Origin: CAYRZL01 sp964428795
GTDB taxonomy: Bacteria > Bacillota > Clostridia > Lachnospirales > Lachnospiraceae
NCBI GenBank assembly: GCA_964428795.1
Contig: CAYRZL010000072.1
Span: 1 to 13,107, forward strand
Direction of reading: 5' to 3'
DNA length: 13,107 nt
Under the pieces are notes generated by a model. It searched no databases and was not told where the DNA came from. It saw only the letters and a program-made list of their open reading frames with translations. The position numbers and the translations under genes are program-made. Below, one piece after another: positions 1-6,930 of this stretch (position 1 is the stretch's first letter; each line of letters opens with the position of its first letter).

Positions 1-541
1 TAAAGGATGCTTTTCCAATTGGCACATGGATAATATTTGTTTTGTCCAGTCTGTACTCAATCTTACCAGCTTTAATGTCCGCGATAGCTTTTGCAACGTC
101 CATAGTAACTGTACCTGCTTTTGGGTTTGGCATTAAGCCCTTTGGTCCAAGGATACGGCCCAGACGACCAACAACGCCCATCATATCAGGTGTAGCAACT
201 ACAACGTCGAAATCCAACCATCCCTCGTTCTGGATCTTCGGAACCAATTCCTGTCCGCCTACAAAATCTGCTCCGGCTGCCTGAGCCTCGTCAAGTTTTG
301 TACCTTTTGCAAAAACCAGAACTCTTACAGTCTTACCAGTTCCGTGCGGTAATACAACGGCACCACGGATCTGCTGTTCTGCATGACGTCCATCACAGCC
401 TGTTCTGATATGAACCTCAACTGTCTCATCGAATTTAGCAGTTGCGTTCTGTTTTACCAGGCTGATCGCTTCATTTGTATCATACTGAACTGTTCTATCG
501 ATCTTTTTCGCTTTCTCGATATAATTTTTTCCTCTTTTCAT
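1..541 (-). CDS. rplA: 50S ribosomal protein L1, partial (3' end beyond window)
   Basis: Ribosomal protein L1, which forms the L1 stalk of the 50S subunit, contacts 23S rRNA near the E site, and is a translational autoregulator in many bacteria. The minus-strand frame starts MKRGKNYIEKAKKID at 541 and stays open to the window edge, giving 180 codons; the family is about 230 residues, so roughly the last fifth is missing. The L1 hallmark segment GRLGRILGPKGLMPNPKAGT is present. The start is fixed by AAGGAGG at a good distance upstream. It is the last visible gene of the rpmG-secE-nusG-rplK-rplA cluster and is separated from rplK by a 91-nt gap that contains a small hairpin. Identification is essentially certain. 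Confidence 0.97.
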   Translation of the reverse strand, partial: MKRGKNYIEKAKKIDRTVQYDTNEAISLVKQNATAKFDETVEVHIRTGCDGRHAEQQIRGAVVLPHGTGKTVRVLVFAKGTKLDEAQAAGADFVGGQELVPKIQNEGWLDFDVVVATPDMMGVVGRLGRILGPKGLMPNPKAGTVTMDVAKAIADIKAGKIEYRLDKTNIIHVPIGKASF

Positions 542-567
542 TCTATAAACCTCCTTGTGGTGTTATC

Positions 568-583
568 GGGAGAGGACCCTCCC
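568..583 (-). other. small hairpin in the rplK-rplA gap
   Basis: Within the 91-nt gap before rplA, GGGAG and CTCCC (5 bp) flank a 6-nt loop, about 27 nt upstream of the rplA start codon. GTGG and CCAC elements around it could form an alternative stem. There is no U-tract, so it is not an intrinsic terminator. L1 is known to repress its own operon by binding a leader structure in several bacteria, so a translational control site is possible, but that is inference. Confidence 0.35.
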
Positions 584-632
584 ACGACGTTCCATATGTG
601 GTAGTCTTTTTTTATGCGATGTTTCTTGTGTA

Positions 633-1058
633 TTACTCTTCTACGGTAACACCCATGCTTCGTGCAGTACCAGCGATCATGCTCATTGCTGCTTCCAGAG
701 AACCGGCGTTCAGATCCGGCATTTTCAGCTCTGCGATTTCCTGAATCTGAGCTTTTGTGATTGTTGCAACTTTTGCTTTGTTTGGTGTTGCAGAACCGGA
801 TTTGATGCCGCAGGCTTTTTTGATCAGTACTGGTGCCGGCGGGGTTTTTGTAATGAAGCTGAAGCTTCTGTCTGTATATACGGTAATAACTACCGGGATG
901 ATCAGATCACCCTTATCAGCGGTTCTGGCGTTAAACTGTTTTGTGAACTCCATAATATTTACGCCATGCTGTCCAAGTGCAGGTCCGACTGGTGGAGCCG
1001 GAGTTGCCTTTCCGGCAGGGATCTGCAATTTTATATATCCTTCTACTTTTTTTGCCAT
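633..1058 (-). CDS. rplK: 50S ribosomal protein L11
   Basis: Ribosomal protein L11 binds the GTPase-associated region of 23S rRNA and is the site where the stringent factor RelA senses uncharged tRNA. The 141-residue product has the usual length and family sequence: a proline-rich N-terminal segment (PAGKATPAPPVGPALGQHGV) followed by the C-terminal rRNA-binding domain with KSGSATPNKAKVATITKAQ. The start at 1058 is supported by AAAGGAGG upstream. Only 14 nt separate it from nusG, so the two are co-transcribed and probably translationally coupled. Nothing unusual is seen. Confidence 0.98.
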   Translation of the reverse strand: MAKKVEGYIKLQIPAGKATPAPPVGPALGQHGVNIMEFTKQFNARTADKGDLIIPVVITVYTDRSFSFITKTPPAPVLIKKACGIKSGSATPNKAKVATITKAQIQEIAELKMPDLNAGSLEAAMSMIAGTARSMGVTVEE

Positions 1059-1072
1059 TTGGATTGCCTCCT

Positions 1073-1588
1073 TTAACTTTTTCTGACTTCTGCGAAACCT
1101 ATCTCAACTGGTATCTCGCGGCCGAACAATTCTACATTGATAGTAACGATCTGCTTTGCAGGATTCATGGACTGAATTACGCCGGCGGTATCTTTCCATA
1201 CACCGCCGATGACTGTCACAGTGTCTCCCTCTTTGAAATCTACTACCACGTTCTCTGTCATGATTCCCAACGGTTTCATTTCAGCATCTGTGAGAGGTAC
1301 GGGTTTTGATCCCGGTCCCACAAACCCGGTGACTCCTCTGGTATTTCGAACCACATACCAGGTATCGTCATTCATAACCATGTTAATAAGGACATAGCCG
1401 GGAAACATTTTTTTCTGTACCTGTTTTTTTGCCCCGTTCTTCAATTCTACAACATCCTGCATCGGTACTCTGACCTCAAGAATCTCATCCTGAAGGTGAC
1501 GGTTTGCAATTGTTTTCTCAATGTTTGCCTTAACCTTATTCTCGTAACCGGAATAGGTATGAACTACATACCAGTTTGCTTCTGCCAT
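1073..1588 (-). CDS. nusG: transcription termination/antitermination factor NusG
   Basis: NusG binds the clamp of RNA polymerase, modulates pausing, and couples transcription to Rho or to the ribosome. The 171-residue protein has the NGN domain first (WYVVHTYSGYENKVKANIE near residues 6-24, then the MFPGYVLINM segment). The C-terminal KOW domain follows (FKEGDTVTVIGGVWKDTAG, about residues 118-136) and ends in VEIGFAEVRKS. Length matches the bacterial family. The start at 1588 is preceded by AGGTG. It lies between secE (19-nt gap) and rplK, the conserved bacterial order. Confidence 0.98.
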   Translation of the reverse strand: MAEANWYVVHTYSGYENKVKANIEKTIANRHLQDEILEVRVPMQDVVELKNGAKKQVQKKMFPGYVLINMVMNDDTWYVVRNTRGVTGFVGPGSKPVPLTDAEMKPLGIMTENVVVDFKEGDTVTVIGGVWKDTAGVIQSMNPAKQIVTINVELFGREIPVEIGFAEVRKS

Positions 1589-1607
1589 AAAATCACCTAT
1601 GCCTCCA

Positions 1608-1814
1608 TTAAATATTTACCAGGAAATCAACTCCATTCTGAACCAGTAAATCCAGGATGGTGATGATGATTCCAAGTATCACCGATACCACGACCACCGC
1701 TACCGTCTGTCTTCCCATAGACTTTTTATCCGGCCATACAATTTTTGCAAACTCTGCTTTGAGTCCGTCAAACCATACAGATGGTGATGTTTTTTCTTTT
1801 TCGGTTTCTCCCAT
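1608..1814 (-). CDS. secE: preprotein translocase subunit SecE
   Basis: SecE is the essential clamp subunit of the SecYEG protein-conducting channel. The product is 68 residues, typical of single-span SecE in Gram-positives. A short charged N-terminus leads into the amphipathic segment WFDGLKAEFAKIVWPDKKS, whose K-x-x-WP signature is diagnostic. One transmembrane helix follows (VAVVVVSVILGIIITILDLL). The frame also offers GTG at 1823 and ATG at 1820, but AAGGAG sits 8 nt before the ATG at 1814, so that start is preferred. It lies between rpmG and nusG as is usual. Confidence 0.95.
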   Translation of the reverse strand: MGETEKEKTSPSVWFDGLKAEFAKIVWPDKKSMGRQTVAVVVVSVILGIIITILDLLVQNGVDFLVNI

Positions 1815-1828
1815 TTTCATCACTCCTT

Positions 1829-1861
1829 ACTTGCAGGACCTGCCGCCGGCAGCTCCCTGCA
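1829..1861 (-). other. nested hairpin in the rpmG-secE gap
   Basis: On the minus strand TGCAGG pairs with CCTGCA around an inner CTGCC/GGCAG stem with a GGC loop. This GC-rich double stem occupies about half of the 73-nt rpmG-secE gap and ends just before the secE Shine-Dalgarno. No U-tract follows, so it is not a standard terminator. Many Firmicutes carry tRNA-Trp in this gap; no tRNA fold is visible here. It could be a processing or mRNA-stability element. Confidence 0.4.
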
Positions 1862-1887
1862 GATGCATTGCAACTCTAAAAGCCGGA

Positions 1888-2037
1888 TTATTTTGTTTCT
1901 TTGTGTGCTGTATGTTTTCTGCAAAATCTACAGTACTTATTGATTTCCATTCTTTCCGGATGAGTTTTCTTATCCTTTGTCAGGTTGTAATTACGCTGCT
2001 TGCATTCGGTACAAGCCAAAGTAATCTTTACGCGCAC
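1888..2037 (-). CDS. rpmG: 50S ribosomal protein L33 (zinc-binding C+ type)
   Basis: Small 50S subunit protein near the E site. The 49-residue product reads VRVKITLACTECKQRNY at the N-terminus (initiator Met from GTG). Its two cysteine pairs, C-T-E-C near residue 9 and C-R-F-C near residue 37, mark the zinc-binding C+ form of L33. The start is the GTG at 2037, preceded by GGAGG. The ATG 18 nt further upstream is out of frame with this product. It is the first gene of the secE-nusG-rplKA operon and is driven by the promoter at 2107-2135. Confidence 0.96.
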   Translation of the reverse strand: MRVKITLACTECKQRNYNLTKDKKTHPERMEINKYCRFCRKHTAHKETK

Positions 2038-2106
2038 AACTGCCACCTCCGTTTTTCATTTTCTGTTTTTAGGCATAAAAAAAAGACCTACTTCCATCGC
2101 CAGTCT

Positions 2107-2135
2107 ACTATAGCACAATGCAGAAATGACGTCAA
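2107..2135 (-). promoter_or_regulatory. sigma-A promoter of the rpmG-secE-nusG-rplK-rplA operon
   Basis: The -35 box is TTGACG (2130-2135), the spacer is 17 nt, and the -10 box is TATAGT (2107-2112). This is close to consensus, with a predicted transcript start near 2100 and a leader of about 62 nt before the rpmG GTG. The -35 box contains the TGA stop codon (2132-2134) of the upstream radical SAM gene, so the two transcription units abut with no spare bases. Confidence 0.85.
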
Positions 2136-3052
2136 CACTTTTTTCTGACAAACTGCCCATCAAATTCAGGAATAAAGCTTTCTTCTGCTGTTTCTCCCTC
2201 CTGAATGAATCCATTTTCAATGCCAAGGTCAATAGCAAAATCCACCAGTGCCTCATATTCTTCTTCTAATACACGCCTGTTCAGCTCCGGATACTCTTTT
2301 TCAAGCCGCTCCCCTGCAGGGGTGAACTGGTTCATGATGCTGATATAAATGGAATCCCCATATCTTCTATATAAATAAGTGAGAACCTCCATAGAGTCTT
2401 TAAGCTGTCCCGGCAGCAATAAATGCCGCACTAATGTCCCTCTTTTCAGCAACTCTCCGTCAAATACCGCCCCTTTTGTCTGGCGCACCATTTCATCCAA
2501 CGCAGCCTTTGCCACCTCCGGGTAGTCCGCCGCCCTTGAATAGCGTTCTGCAAGCGTCCTGTCCATATACTTAAAGTCCGGAAGGTAAATATCTACCAGC
2601 CCCTCCAGCCCCTTGAGCGCTTCCGCTTTTTCATAGCCGGAGGTATTATAAACCACCGGAATCGTCAGTCCGTTTCCTTTCGCTGTTTTTAAAGCCTCTA
2701 CTACTATCGGTAAAAAATGCCCTGCTGTCACCAGATTGATGTTGGAAGCCTTTCTCTCCTGCTGTTCCAGAAAAATTTCCGAAAGCCGCTCCTGATCAAG
2801 CTTCCATCCTACGCTTCCGTTTGCAATGACCGCATTCTGACAGTAAACGCAGTGCAGCGGGCATCCGCTGAAAAAGACAGTTCCGGATCCATATGACCCG
2901 GTGATGCATGGTTCCTCCCACATATGAAGGGAAACCTTTGCCACCCGTATATCCGCACTCTCGCCGCAGTATCCCCGTTCTCCCCGAATCCGGTTCACAC
3001 CGCATTCTCTCGGGCAAAGCCGACATTTACTCATATCAAATATATCACACAT
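2132..3052 (-). CDS. radical SAM protein, PflX-like (COG1313 type)
   Basis: A 306-residue radical SAM enzyme that should bind a [4Fe-4S] cluster and cleave S-adenosylmethionine. The cluster motif is C64-P-L-H-C68-V-Y-C71 within FFSGCPLHCVYCQN. It is preceded by an N-terminal cysteine group (C10, C13, C17, C29; KCRLCPRECGVN and GERGYCG) typical of the PflX/COG1313 family, whose substrate is generally not established. A conserved VYNTSGYE segment and an acidic C-terminal region follow. The assigned ATG overlaps the end of the ylmH-like gene by 8 nt and has only a weak GGTGGTG upstream, which suggests translational coupling; an ATG six codons later lacks a better site. Last gene of the five-gene operon. 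A pyruvate formate-lyase activase role should not be assumed, because no formate-lyase gene is nearby. Confidence 0.9.
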   Translation of the reverse strand: MCDIFDMSKCRLCPRECGVNRIRGERGYCGESADIRVAKVSLHMWEEPCITGSYGSGTVFFSGCPLHCVYCQNAVIANGSVGWKLDQERLSEIFLEQQERKASNINLVTAGHFLPIVVEALKTAKGNGLTIPVVYNTSGYEKAEALKGLEGLVDIYLPDFKYMDRTLAERYSRAADYPEVAKAALDEMVRQTKGAVFDGELLKRGTLVRHLLLPGQLKDSMEVLTYLYRRYGDSIYISIMNQFTPAGERLEKEYPELNRRVLEEEYEALVDFAIDLGIENGFIQEGETAEESFIPEFDGQFVRKKC

Positions 3053-3800
3053 ATCTTTGCACCACCACGCTCAGTCGACCTTTCTTTGTCTCCCGCTCAC
3101 CGCCGGAATAAATAAACTTTCCCAGCCCCCGCACGGATACGATATCTCCGTTTTTCAGTGTACCGCTGTTATTTTCACACAGCCTTCCGTTGACTGCAAT
3201 TTTCTGTGCCCGAAACAGATCCAGACTTTGTGTTCTGGACAGATGATAGAGCTTCGCCACAATGCTGTCACACCGGTTGGAGCTGATGTTAAGTCTCACC
3301 TCTTCCAGCGTAGGCTTCACCGCCTCCGGCGTCTCCTGTGCAATACTGCACCGCACATTTGTATGCTTTACCTTATCCAGATGCTCCGCAATGTATTCTG
3401 CTATCTGCTCCATGCAAAAAATGTAACCGCAGTTATCTTTGATCAAAATATCACCCAGCATACTCCGCTCGATTCCCAGATTCATCAGCGCCCCAAGGAA
3501 ATCCCGGTGACTCAGATCATCTGCGAATTTGCGCACCAGCGGTTCCGCTGCCACGCAGGCAACGGGGTAGGGCATCTCATAACCTGTCGTTTCCTCCGAG
3601 CCAAAGCGAAGAATATTCCGCTCGCTCCCTTCATATCCCCCGTAGAGAGCGGCAGATGCATAGGAAAGCTCCGCGTGCATCTGCCAATAGATATTCTGTT
3701 CAGCCGGATTCAAAAAACCTGTATATGTATAACGGTTCCCGCTAAAGCTGCGCTCTGCCAGATCCAAAAATCTGCGGCGCAGCAAATCATCCTCTTTCAT
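3045..3800 (-). CDS. ylmH: YlmH-like RNA-binding protein with C-terminal S4 domain
   Basis: The 251-residue product matches the YlmH family in length and layout. The N-terminal region contains FLNPAEQNIYWQMHAE, the middle RDFLGALMNLGIERSMLGDI (about residues 99-118), and the C-terminus an S4 RNA-binding domain (about 176-233; SNRCDSIVAKLYHLSRTQS, KIAVNGRLCENNS, LKNGDIVSVRGLGKF). YlmH proteins bind the 50S subunit and have been linked to ribosome-associated quality control in Bacillus; that role here is by family. In many Firmicutes ylmH sits in a division cluster with sepF and divIVA; here it is embedded between a sugar kinase and a radical SAM gene. Its ATG overlaps the kinase stop in an ATGA arrangement and the next gene overlaps its own stop, so it is translationally coupled on both sides. 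Confidence 0.92.
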   Translation of the reverse strand: MKEDDLLRRRFLDLAERSFSGNRYTYTGFLNPAEQNIYWQMHAELSYASAALYGGYEGSERNILRFGSEETTGYEMPYPVACVAAEPLVRKFADDLSHRDFLGALMNLGIERSMLGDILIKDNCGYIFCMEQIAEYIAEHLDKVKHTNVRCSIAQETPEAVKPTLEEVRLNISSNRCDSIVAKLYHLSRTQSLDLFRAQKIAVNGRLCENNSGTLKNGDIVSVRGLGKFIYSGGERETKKGRLSVVVQRYV

Positions 3801-5404
3801 CCCTTATCCTTTTCCCGAATCACCGGTATTGCCGCCTGTTCAATGGCAAGACCCTGTTTATAAAATTTCATAAATTCCTCGTATCCCTGCGCCATAACAG
3901 CGTCCGGAGAAATGGATACCACATCTGCCTCGCCAAACACAACCTCATTCAGATAATCCTCCAGACTGCAAAAAGAGGACTGATCCAGATATGCCGCAAG
4001 CAATGCGATACCCCATGCGCCGCCTTCACCCGCGGTCGACATAACCTCCACCGGAACACCGATCGCTGCCGCCAATATGCTCTGTGCCACACCTGCTGTC
4101 TTAAAAATACCGCCATGACCCAGGATTTTTTCGACCTGCACGCCTTCTTCCCTGATCAGCAGATCCATACCCATCTTCATGGCGCCAAAACAGGTGTACA
4201 AATGAACCTTCATAAAGTTTGCCAGATTAAATTTCGCATTTGCCGGATGCAGAAACATCGGGCATCCCTCATTTAAGCCCACGCCATGCTCACCGGAGTA
4301 GAAGCAATAGGAAAGCAGCCCACCGCAATCCGGATCGCCCTCCAGCGCTTTTTCAAATAATTTTCCGTACAATTCCTCCGGTTCCGGTTCCACTCCGAAA
4401 AGCTTCAGATTTTCAGCCAGCAAAGATACCCATGCATTGATATCAGAAGTACAGTTGTTTGAATGAGCCATCGCCACCAGAGCACCGGTAGGAGTGGTCA
4501 CCATATCAAGCTGCGGATATACTTTGGAAAGTTCCTTTTCCAGAACCACCATGGCAAAAGCAGATGTACCCGCCGATACATTTCCGGTCTTTTTCGCCAC
4601 ACTGTTGGTCGCCACCATACCTGTACCTGCATCTCCCTCCGGCGGACACATTCTGCATCCTGCCTGCAAAGTTCCGGAAGGATCGAGCAGCGCAGCTCCC
4701 TCGGCGCTCATGACCCCTGCCTGCCGTCCCGCGCTCAAAACCTCCGGCAAAATCTCTTCCAGCTCCCACGGGTAATTCTTATCTTTAATCAGAAGATTAA
4801 ACTGCCGGATCATATGCTCGTTGAAGGCTTTTTTCTCTGTATCAATAGGGAACATGCCGGATGCTTCGCCTACGCCAAGCACCTTCTCCCCCGTCAGCTT
4901 CCAATGTACATATCCTGCCAGGGTCGTCAGATAGGCGATATCCTTTACATGATCCTCCCCGTTCAAAACAGCCTGATAGAGATGCGCAATGCTCCAACGC
5001 TGAGGAATGTTATAGGCAAACAGTTCTGTCAGCTTCTCTGCCGCCTCGCCTGTAATATTGTTTCTCCATGTACGGAACGGAACCAACTGATTTCCTTCCC
5101 GGTCAAAAGCCATATATCCATGCATCATGGCGCTGACACCCATACCTGCCAGTTTTGTCAGCCTGCATCCGCAGTTTTTCTCTATATGATCCGTCAGATC
5201 CTTATAGCACATCCGGATTCCGTTCCAGACTTCCTCCAGACTGTAGGTCCAGATTCCATTCACCAGATGATTTTCCCATCCAAAACCACCACTTTCCAGC
5301 ACAGTTCCCTTACAGTCCACCAATACCGCTTTGATCCGGGTGGAGCCAAGCTCTATACCTAGGTAAGCCTGTCCTGATGTAATGATTTCTTTTTTCCGCT
5401 GCAT
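3797..5404 (-). CDS. FGGY-family carbohydrate kinase, substrate unassigned
   Basis: A 535-residue ATP-dependent sugar kinase of the FGGY family (xylulokinase/ribulokinase/glycerol kinase group), which phosphorylates a sugar or polyol in the cytoplasm. The ATP-binding phosphate-1 loop is at residues 15-30 (LGIELGSTRIKAVLVD). MMHGYMAFD (93-101) lies in the substrate region, and the catalytic aspartate is probably D258 in GDAGTGM. The second phosphate motif is near 275-281 (NVSAGTS), and the adenosine region is 428-463 (LGHGGIFKTAG and AGEGGAWG). All core elements look intact. The start at 5404 is set by AGGAGG 6 nt upstream. It lies 16 nt after the PPK2 gene and overlaps ylmH by 4 nt. No isomerase, epimerase or sugar transporter is adjacent, so the substrate cannot be inferred. 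Confidence 0.9.
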   Translation of the reverse strand: MQRKKEIITSGQAYLGIELGSTRIKAVLVDCKGTVLESGGFGWENHLVNGIWTYSLEEVWNGIRMCYKDLTDHIEKNCGCRLTKLAGMGVSAMMHGYMAFDREGNQLVPFRTWRNNITGEAAEKLTELFAYNIPQRWSIAHLYQAVLNGEDHVKDIAYLTTLAGYVHWKLTGEKVLGVGEASGMFPIDTEKKAFNEHMIRQFNLLIKDKNYPWELEEILPEVLSAGRQAGVMSAEGAALLDPSGTLQAGCRMCPPEGDAGTGMVATNSVAKKTGNVSAGTSAFAMVVLEKELSKVYPQLDMVTTPTGALVAMAHSNNCTSDINAWVSLLAENLKLFGVEPEPEELYGKLFEKALEGDPDCGGLLSYCFYSGEHGVGLNEGCPMFLHPANAKFNLANFMKVHLYTCFGAMKMGMDLLIREEGVQVEKILGHGGIFKTAGVAQSILAAAIGVPVEVMSTAGEGGAWGIALLAAYLDQSSFCSLEDYLNEVVFGEADVVSISPDAVMAQGYEEFMKFYKQGLAIEQAAIPVIREKDKG

Positions 5405-5420
5405 ATCGCGCCTCCTGTTT

Positions 5421-6917
5421 TTATTTTAATCGTTTTTCCATTGCATCTACTACCGTCTGCAGTACCTTGATGCGGGCATAATATTTGGAATTTCCCTCCA
5501 CAATAGTCCACGGTGCATAGGTAGTAGAGGTGCGTACCAGCATCTCGTCCACCGCCTTCTCATAAATATCCCATTTTTCCCGGTTACGCCAATCCTCATC
5601 CGTGATCTTCCACTGTTTTTCCGGATTTTCCATGCGCTCTTTAAATCTGCGTTCCTGTTCATCCTTATCGATCTGCATCCAGAATTTCAGCACCAGCGCG
5701 CCATGCTCATACAACTGTTTTTCCATATCATTGATTTCCTGATACGCCCGCTGCCATTCTGCGTCCGTACAGAATCCCTCGATACGCTCTACCATCACAC
5801 GTCCGTACCAGGTCCGGTCAAAAATACCGATATGCCCGTCCTTCGGCATACTCTTCCAGAAACGCCACAGGTAATGATGCACTTTTTCAATATCGTTCGG
5901 CGATGCAGTGGGATGCACCTGATAACCCCGGGGATCCATATGCTCTGTCAGACGTTTGATAGCGCCGCCCTTTCCGCCTGCATCCCAGCCCTCAAAACCG
6001 ATCACAACCGGGATACGTCTGCGGTAAAATTCCCCGTGCAGCTCACCGATCCGTTTCTGCAAAGCAGATAACCTCTCTTTATATTCTGCTTTCTCAAGGG
6101 TCAGAGAAAGGTCCACATTTAACAGGCTGGATGTCCGAAGCACATCATCCTGCAAGCCAGCTCCATCACAGATCTGCTCTGTCTGAGCCACATTCCTCGC
6201 CGCATTTGCCCTCTTTAACGCACTGCGCAGTGCATTTATAACCGCAGTATATATTTTGACAGTGGCAAACTCTCTGTCCACGGACTCTACCAGCGTCCAG
6301 GGTGCATAATCCGTATCTGTGTGTTCCAGCATCTCATCATTCATCTGTTTGTAAGCATCAAATTTTTCATTGCGCTTTATATCCTCTTTTGTCACACGCC
6401 ATGCGCTGGATCTCGCCTCCATCAGCTTTTTAAAACGCTTCTTCTGTTCCTTCCGGTCTATGCACAGGAACAATTTGATTATAACCGTACCATCCGTGGT
6501 AAGCTGCTGCTCAAAGGTATTGATCTGCCTGAACGCCGCGCCAAGCTCGCCCTCCGGCGTCACTTTTTCAAAACGATCTAAGAGAACCTTCCTATACCAG
6601 CTTCTGTCAAATATGGCAATGTGGCCTTTTTCCGGCGTTTTTGTCCAAAATCTCCACAAAAACGGATGCATCCTCTCCTCCTGTGTCTCTTTTCCGACAG
6701 AATACACGGAAAAACCACGGGGATCCAACGCCTGGATCAGTTTGCTGATCTGATATCCCTTTCCGGCCGCACCGAAGCCCTCAAACACAATCATCACCGG
6801 AATATTCGCTTTTTTGCAGTCACGCTGAAGCTTCCCCAGCTCAGGCGCCAGCGTCTGCATACGCTCCTTAAACTCCTTTTTCGACATTTTTTTCGTAAGA
6901 TCAATTTGTTCCAGCAT
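5421..6917 (-). CDS. pap: polyphosphate kinase 2 family, two-domain polyphosphate:AMP phosphotransferase type
   Basis: The 498-residue protein is a tandem fusion of two PPK2 domains, the architecture of polyphosphate:AMP phosphotransferase, which makes ADP from AMP using polyphosphate. Domain 1 (about 15-235) has a Walker A-like EGFGAAGKG (46-54) and FDRSWYRKV (103-111). Domain 2 (about 275-495) has EGWDAGGKG (309-317) and FDRTWYGRVMVER (366-378). Both carry the LWRFW signature. Domain 1 lacks the Walker A aspartate present as D312 in domain 2, and the GRV after the tryptophan-tyrosine pair is changed to RKV. Domain 2 is therefore probably the catalytic one, as known for class II PPK2 enzymes. 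The start is supported by AGGAGG upstream and 13 nt separate it from the DUF362 gene. Nucleotide specificity is by family only. Confidence 0.92.
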   Translation of the reverse strand: MLEQIDLTKKMSKKEFKERMQTLAPELGKLQRDCKKANIPVMIVFEGFGAAGKGYQISKLIQALDPRGFSVYSVGKETQEERMHPFLWRFWTKTPEKGHIAIFDRSWYRKVLLDRFEKVTPEGELGAAFRQINTFEQQLTTDGTVIIKLFLCIDRKEQKKRFKKLMEARSSAWRVTKEDIKRNEKFDAYKQMNDEMLEHTDTDYAPWTLVESVDREFATVKIYTAVINALRSALKRANAARNVAQTEQICDGAGLQDDVLRTSSLLNVDLSLTLEKAEYKERLSALQKRIGELHGEFYRRRIPVVIGFEGWDAGGKGGAIKRLTEHMDPRGYQVHPTASPNDIEKVHHYLWRFWKSMPKDGHIGIFDRTWYGRVMVERIEGFCTDAEWQRAYQEINDMEKQLYEHGALVLKFWMQIDKDEQERRFKERMENPEKQWKITDEDWRNREKWDIYEKAVDEMLVRTSTTYAPWTIVEGNSKYYARIKVLQTVVDAMEKRLK

Positions 6918-6930
6918 GTAAAAACCTCCT

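Noticed and set aside
1824..1887. tRNA-Trp between rpmG and secE
   Set aside because: The gap is too short and shows no cloverleaf or CCA anticodon arm; only a nested hairpin is present.
2084..2106. Possible terminator after the radical SAM gene (AGACT/GGTCT stem followed by eight T)
   Set aside because: The stem is only 5 bp with a G-T pair and a 13-nt loop, and its 5' half lies around the predicted start of the rpmG transcript, so it is too weak to call.
3057..3863. Plus-strand open frame opposite ylmH (268 codons)
   Set aside because: The sequence is fully explained by the ylmH-like gene on the other strand, and the frame resembles no protein family and lacks a start signal.
4463..5362. 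Long plus-strand open frame opposite the FGGY kinase gene (299 codons)
   Set aside because: It mirrors a well-supported FGGY gene, has no family motifs or ribosome binding site, and has the histidine-, arginine- and proline-rich composition of an antisense shadow.
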